Below, piece by piece: positions 60,104 through 64,000 of a stretch of DNA of 64,000 nt. How positions within the stretch are numbered: the stretch's first letter is position 1; each line of letters starts with the position of its first letter. A program made the position numbers and the translations under genes. The stretch comes from a bacterium (lineage in GTDB: Bacteria; Electryoneota; RPQS01), in NCBI GenBank assembly GCA_016702305.1, contig JADJEH010000002.1, positions 558,001 through 622,000 of the forward strand, given 5' to 3'. The notes below the pieces were generated by a model that worked only from the letters and a program-made list of their open reading frames with translations, was not told where the DNA came from and searched no databases.

Positions 60104-62988
60104 CACAGGCGGGTCCCCACGACGACAGGCTTCGTGACGGACTCCGTCTCTCCCTTGACTATGGATTCGAGGTGGAGGATATAGGTTCCCAACGGCAAGA
60201 GCTCACGCAGATCGTCCCGGCCGTCCCACTCAATTGTCTGTGGTCCGCCGGCGCGCTTGTCAACGAGTGTATGCACCAACTGGCCTCGCAAATTGAAGAG
60301 TCGAAGCCGTACGGCTCCCGCTGGCGGAGCGTCGTACGTTATCGGGAACGTCTGGCCAATGTCGGGAGCGAACGCGCGGTTAGGCACGTCGAGTATCAGG
60401 CGTCCGGTAGACGCACCGGCAGGATCAGGGTCGGTGAAATCATCTGCATACCCGGCCAACATCTGGAAGTCACCGCTAAACGTCGAAGACGGTCCGGCAA
60501 TCGTCACGCGGCGGTTAACCAAATCTCCCAGCCGCACCCATGATTCATCGGTGTACACGCTGTCAAGCAACATCGAATCCCAAATGCGAATCGTCAGGTT
60601 GCCCGACCCGTCATCGAGGAATATGTTCGTGCCGCCGCCGACATTTTCATCAACTTGTCTTACATATCCCGTCGCGGCGCACCAAGTGCCCGAGCCGCGC
60701 AGCACGGGGTCGGAGACGCGCACGATTTGTGACTGCGTCCGAATATCGCCCGTCCGAATAACAATCGGCGCAGGTAATGGCTGGTTCTCTGAAAGGACCC
60801 GCACGTCGGGCGAGTTTGCACCCGCCGCAAATTCGCCCATTTGGATCGAACCGGAGAATTCGTTGACGACGCCGGTAATTTCAATCAGATTTCCGCGCTG
60901 AATTCCGGGGAATGTACTCGCGGCGCCGGTCTGCGACAGGTTGAACCCGCGTCCACTGTTGTCCTGAATGAACGCTGAAATGCGGCGCGAACCGCTCGAT
61001 GTCGTGACATCTTGCACGAAATTAACGACGCCACGGAGTGTTACGGGAATCCCCTCGAACGAGCGGAAGTCGTTGTAGATATCCGCAATCAGGGTGACTT
61101 CAGTTTCGGAGTAGCCGCCGAACCCGAGCGAGGCTTCGTCCAACACGTTGCCCGCAGCGTCCCGGATGCCGGTGACCGTAACTTCATACGCCGCTGTAGC
61201 GGGCAGCGATTCAAGCGTCTCGATTTGAATCGTTCGTCCGTCGCTGAAAAGCTGGGCAGACTCAATGTGCATCGTGGGGAAACCGGGATTCGTCACTTCG
61301 ACGATGGCGAATCGCTCCAGATCTCCGGCCACGTCGTCGGCCAGCCGTTCGCTGAAGCGCAAGTTGACATTGTGTTCGGTCACAGTCTCCGCGATCAACA
61401 GTTCGGGCGGACGACGGTCCAGAATACCCATGTCTTCATTGCGGCGCGGTGCGATCATGTGCCCCGGATTGCTGTTGAATGTGACGCAGCCCTGTATAAA
61501 CTGAAAGCTGTCTCCCACAACTGGCGTATAATCCAATCCGAAGTCACCCAGCAGCACACCTTCGCCGGATGCATCTTCCACGTTCCATTGGTTGAATGAA
61601 CCATAGTCGTCAACACTGGTCACCACACATGGTCCGATCCACACGAACCCCCCTTCATATGCCTCGCTGGAATCCGGCAGCATGCCCGCATGCAACGTGT
61701 CTGGCGGCGGAATAACGCCCGGGCCGAGAATCGTGACATTGGACACGCTCGACAGTTCCGTGAGATCAAAATACTCCTGCACCCGAGCCGTCACCAGCAC
61801 GCAGTCGCCTTCGGCCGGCGTCGCCGTAGGGTTGAATACGAGTACGCCGCTCCACGGTCCGCCGCCCGGATCGCACATGAAGAAGCTGCCGCCATCGAAA
61901 TTCGTGCCCGTGACGATACCGGTCAGAGTGACAATCTGGCCGTCATAGGGTGACGGACCGCCTGTTGGGCTGTCCACGAATTGAATATCGAAGATCGAGA
62001 GATTGATCGTTCGGATGAAATAGCTGTAGGTCGTCGTGGGTGCATCAGCCGGCGCAAGACCGCGTGCACCATCGAGATCCGTGGCGGAAATGTAGTATTG
62101 CGCCGTTGAGCGTTCGGGGCCTGCTGGCAGGCGTGCCGCCCAACGTCCGTCGAAGGCTGCACCATCGTCGTGCAAACCGTCATCGTACATCGGCGCAGGC
62201 GCGAACTCGCCACTGGCTCCGAAGCGGTAGTAGGTCACGACTTCGGCAAGTTCGTTGTTGTCGTCACTGATCTGCGCCGTGACCGTTACCGGTTCCACAC
62301 CGGTAGGACGCTCTGGTGCGTGCGTGACGCCGCTGATCAGTGGTGGTCTGTTGGACGCAAAGCCAAAGTCGCCGTCACCGCGCGGGTTGATTGAAAACTC
62401 ATTGGACGAGTAGGAGATGATACCGCGCAGGAACTGCAGCGTGTCGCCCAGGAACGGCTCATAGAGGAAGTCGAAGCCCTCGCGAACGCGTAGCGTCCCG
62501 CTGCCGTCGTTGACGATGAACCCGCCGCTCACAATCTCCGTAACAACCGGATCCGTGAGTTCAATCAGCACGCCTTCCAACGGTTCACTGACCCCTCCGG
62601 TCGTTGCCGCGTGGGCAGAGATCGGGTTGACAGCGACCGTGGGTCCACTCAAAAGCTCAGGCGCATTGAGGCGCGTCTGGCCGCCGCTTTCAGCAACGGT
62701 GGCGCGCAAGGTGAGGGAGTCGCCTACGGCCAGCGTGCGTGGCTGCGTATCGAACACCAGCAGACCACTCCACGGACCGCCGCCAGGATCAGAAATGAAA
62801 AACTGGAGACTGGAGCTGCCGAAGCCGTAGGCCGAAACAAGGCCTGTGACTTCAACTGTTTGACCGACAAGCGGCGAGGCGCCGTCTGGCGCATCGGTAA
62901 ACTGAATCTCGTGGACCGAGATAGGTTGACCGAATGCGCAAATTATTGACAATAAAATACTTAGTCCGACGACTGCGGGCAAGTGCAT
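60103..62988 (-). CDS. Secreted OB-fold-repeat protein with FlgD-like C-terminal domain
   Basis: A 961-residue secreted protein with a signal peptide (about 1-20). Two repeats are very alike: EIQFTDAPDGASPLVGQTVEV to FISDPGGGPWSGLLVFD at the N-terminus, and DIQFVDSPTGGPSPYDGQIV to MCDPGGGPWSGVLVF near residue 335. Two more divergent copies follow. They resemble the OB-like domains found beside secreted nucleases. Ig-like segments lie between. The end (RLRLFNLRGQLVHTLVD to LPLGTYILHLES) is a FlgD-like fold used as a sorting tail. No nuclease motif was found. ATG 62988 was chosen over TTG 62994. First gene of the minus-strand set. Confidence 0.75.
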   Translation of the reverse strand: MHLPAVVGLSILLSIICAFGQPISVHEIQFTDAPDGASPLVGQTVEVTGLVSAYGFGSSSLQFFISDPGGGPWSGLLVFDTQPRTLAVGDSLTLRATVAESGGQTRLNAPELLSGPTVAVNPISAHAATTGGVSEPLEGVLIELTDPVVTEIVSGGFIVNDGSGTLRVREGFDFLYEPFLGDTLQFLRGIISYSSNEFSINPRGDGDFGFASNRPPLISGVTHAPERPTGVEPVTVTAQISDDNNELAEVVTYYRFGASGEFAPAPMYDDGLHDDGAAFDGRWAARLPAGPERSTAQYYISATDLDGARGLAPADAPTTTYSYFIRTINLSIFDIQFVDSPTGGPSPYDGQIVTLTGIVTGTNFDGGSFFMCDPGGGPWSGVLVFNPTATPAEGDCVLVTARVQEYFDLTELSSVSNVTILGPGVIPPPDTLHAGMLPDSSEAYEGGFVWIGPCVVTSVDDYGSFNQWNVEDASGEGVLLGDFGLDYTPVVGDSFQFIQGCVTFNSNPGHMIAPRRNEDMGILDRRPPELLIAETVTEHNVNLRFSERLADDVAGDLERFAIVEVTNPGFPTMHIESAQLFSDGRTIQIETLESLPATAAYEVTVTGIRDAAGNVLDEASLGFGGYSETEVTLIADIYNDFRSFEGIPVTLRGVVNFVQDVTTSSGSRRISAFIQDNSGRGFNLSQTGAASTFPGIQRGNLIEITGVVNEFSGSIQMGEFAAGANSPDVRVLSENQPLPAPIVIRTGDIRTQSQIVRVSDPVLRGSGTWCAATGYVRQVDENVGGGTNIFLDDGSGNLTIRIWDSMLLDSVYTDESWVRLGDLVNRRVTIAGPSSTFSGDFQMLAGYADDFTDPDPAGASTGRLILDVPNRAFAPDIGQTFPITYDAPPAGAVRLRLFNLRGQLVHTLVDKRAGGPQTIEWDGRDDLRELLPLGTYILHLESIVKGETESVTKPVVVGTRL

Positions 62989-63173
62989 AGACAACCGCTG
63001 GGGGAAGATGGAAGGAAAGGCGGGGAATCAGAATTGAAGTCGCAAAATACGCAAAATCTGCTCGAAATTCAAGGCGGGCGCTTTACGCAATGTTATGAAA
63101 TTTCGCTATATGGACAACTCCAAAAGCAAGGTTAGAGCATTGTATTTGGGGCCGTTTTTGCTTATTTTCGAGC

Positions 63174-64000
63174 ATGACCCTTTCGTGCCGCCGAGTTGTT
63201 TTTGTGCTGATCGTCTGCCTCGCCCGTGCGTGCACCGCATGGGCCGGTGATCTGGCGTTGGACTCGGCTCGGGCGGCGCGCTTCTGGTCGTACTGGGAGT
63301 CCGGCGATACCGTTGCCGCTCGCGCAGCGCTGGATGATACCGAATCGCCGGCCTCAACGCAATGGGATGATCGGGCCAATTTTCTGACAGCCTATATCGC
63401 ATTTGCCGACTCCGATTTTGCCGTAGTTCCCACACTTTTGGATTTGGGCGTGCCGCCCGAACTGGCACCGCACGCCGCGTGGCTGCGGGCCAGCGCTCTG
63501 CGGTCCCTTGGACAGCCGCATTTGGCGGCGATCTACTGGCGCGAATTGCTGACATCGCCGTTGCCCGACTACCGCGACACCGGCGTGCGCGAGCTTTTCG
63601 TGGATGCATTAGGGCTCGGCAAACTCGATACGCTCGAATCCCTGTCGCGCGCGGCGAAGCAGTATGACGTGGATCGCAGTTTGCGCCAGGAGATTGACTT
63701 GGCGGCGGCGGATCTCTTGACACGCTCGGGCCGCCACGCCGAGGCTGTGCCGCGGTTGCGCCGTGTCTATCTGCTCTCCCCTGGGACGAAGTTCGGCAAA
63801 CAGGCGCAAGCACAGCTCGATGATTATGCGGTGCGCCACGGCTACGCTGCTCCAGCGCTGACGTGGGACGACGAGTGGGAAGAGGTGCAGCGGCTCGAGC
63901 AAAGCGGTCAACGGTCGCAGGCCATAGACAAGGTTGAGGCCTTGCGGCAACGCGGACGCTACGCGGCGCACGACGAGCTTCTGCTCGCGCGACAGGTCCG
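63174..64000 (+). CDS. Probable soluble lytic transglycosylase, N-terminal helical part (cut by window end)
   Basis: The frame from ATG 63174 stays open to the last base, giving 275 residues. A signal peptide (VVFVLIVCLARACTAWAG) is followed by helical TPR-like repeats (AAWLRASALRSLGQPHLAAIYWRELL; only part shown, AIYWRELLTSP) resembling the superhelical ring of Slt70-type transglycosylases. The catalytic domain would lie outside the window. It is divergent from the OB-fold gene, with the 185-base gap 62989-63173 presumably carrying both promoters. Confidence 0.6.
   Translation, partial: MTLSCRRVVFVLIVCLARACTAWAGDLALDSARAARFWSYWESGDTVAARAALDDTESPASTQWDDRANFLTAYIAFADSDFAVVPTLLDLGVPPELAPHAAWLRASALRSLGQPHLAAIYWRELLTSPLPDYRDTGVRELFVDALGLGKLDTLESLSRAAKQYDVDRSLRQEIDLAAADLLTRSGRHAEAVPRLRRVYLLSPGTKFGKQAQAQLDDYAVRHGYAAPALTWDDEWEEVQRLEQSGQRSQAIDKVEALRQRGRYAAHDELLLARQV

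Noticed and set aside
60103..62988. Secreted nuclease activity for the OB-repeat protein
   Set aside because: The OB-like repeats recall domains beside nucleases, but no catalytic nuclease motif could be identified.
1..64000. CRISPR array, prophage or integrative element
   Set aside because: No regularly spaced repeats, integrase or phage structural genes were seen; the window is mostly housekeeping and envelope genes.

Overview
The window looks like a piece of chromosome from an uncultured Gram-negative bacterium of the FCB superphylum (Bacteroidota, Zixibacteria, Calditrichota, KSB1 and relatives). The evidence is a secreted protein with an FCB-type C-terminal sorting tail (LYQNYPNPFNPTT plus a FlgD-like Ig fold, 25147-27159), a second FlgD-tailed secreted protein beside a PorV/PorQ-like barrel (59186-62988), several predicted outer-membrane proteins, and TonB/ExbBD genes. 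The DNA looks GC-rich by eye, and GTG and TTG starts are common. Phylum placement is inference; no rRNA gene is present.

Layout. Positions 1-1135 hold the end of proline dehydrogenase and an orphan beta-class DNA methyltransferase. Positions 1208-5517 (minus) form a threonine degradation operon, tdh and kbl, with a KimA-like transporter gene between them. Positions 5767-6481 hold an orphan zinc-ribbon/HTH protein with its own terminator, then tRNA-Pro. A roughly 740-base non-coding stretch with two tandem TGCAT-N3-ATGCA palindromes leads into a type IV pilus locus (7228-25024): pilin, PilT, three divergent minor pilins, PilM-N-O-P-Q, a Wza-like SLBB export protein, a large Ig-repeat lipoprotein, PilB, PilC and prepilin peptidase. 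The sorting-tail protein follows.

Positions 27357-32405 carry obg, dprA, a GlmU-like nucleotidyltransferase whose N-terminus appears frameshifted, and a CtpA-type protease. Positions 32595-39221 are an envelope energy-coupling cluster: TPR protein, ExbB, two ExbD, two TonB, a small membrane protein and a PstS-like lipoprotein. Positions 39290-47494 hold gcvT, comB, ftsK, a LolA-like gene, an LPG-synthase-fold membrane protein and a Wzc-like kinase with a tyrosine-rich tail. Positions 47576-52813 keep the order ispE-spoVG-(tRNA-Gln)-prs-rplY-pth-rpsF-ssb-rplI, lacking glmU and rpsR at the expected places.

The minus strand from 62988 to 52882 is a tightly packed set: an OB-fold repeat secreted protein, a PorV/PorQ-like barrel, a helix-hairpin-helix protein with a predicted outer-membrane barrel, rsmA, recO, glyS and an ICMT-like methyltransferase. 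The first three overlap each other and are the best candidate here for an undescribed surface system, possibly for binding or handling nucleic acid; this is inference. The window ends inside a gene resembling the helical N-terminal half of a soluble lytic transglycosylase.
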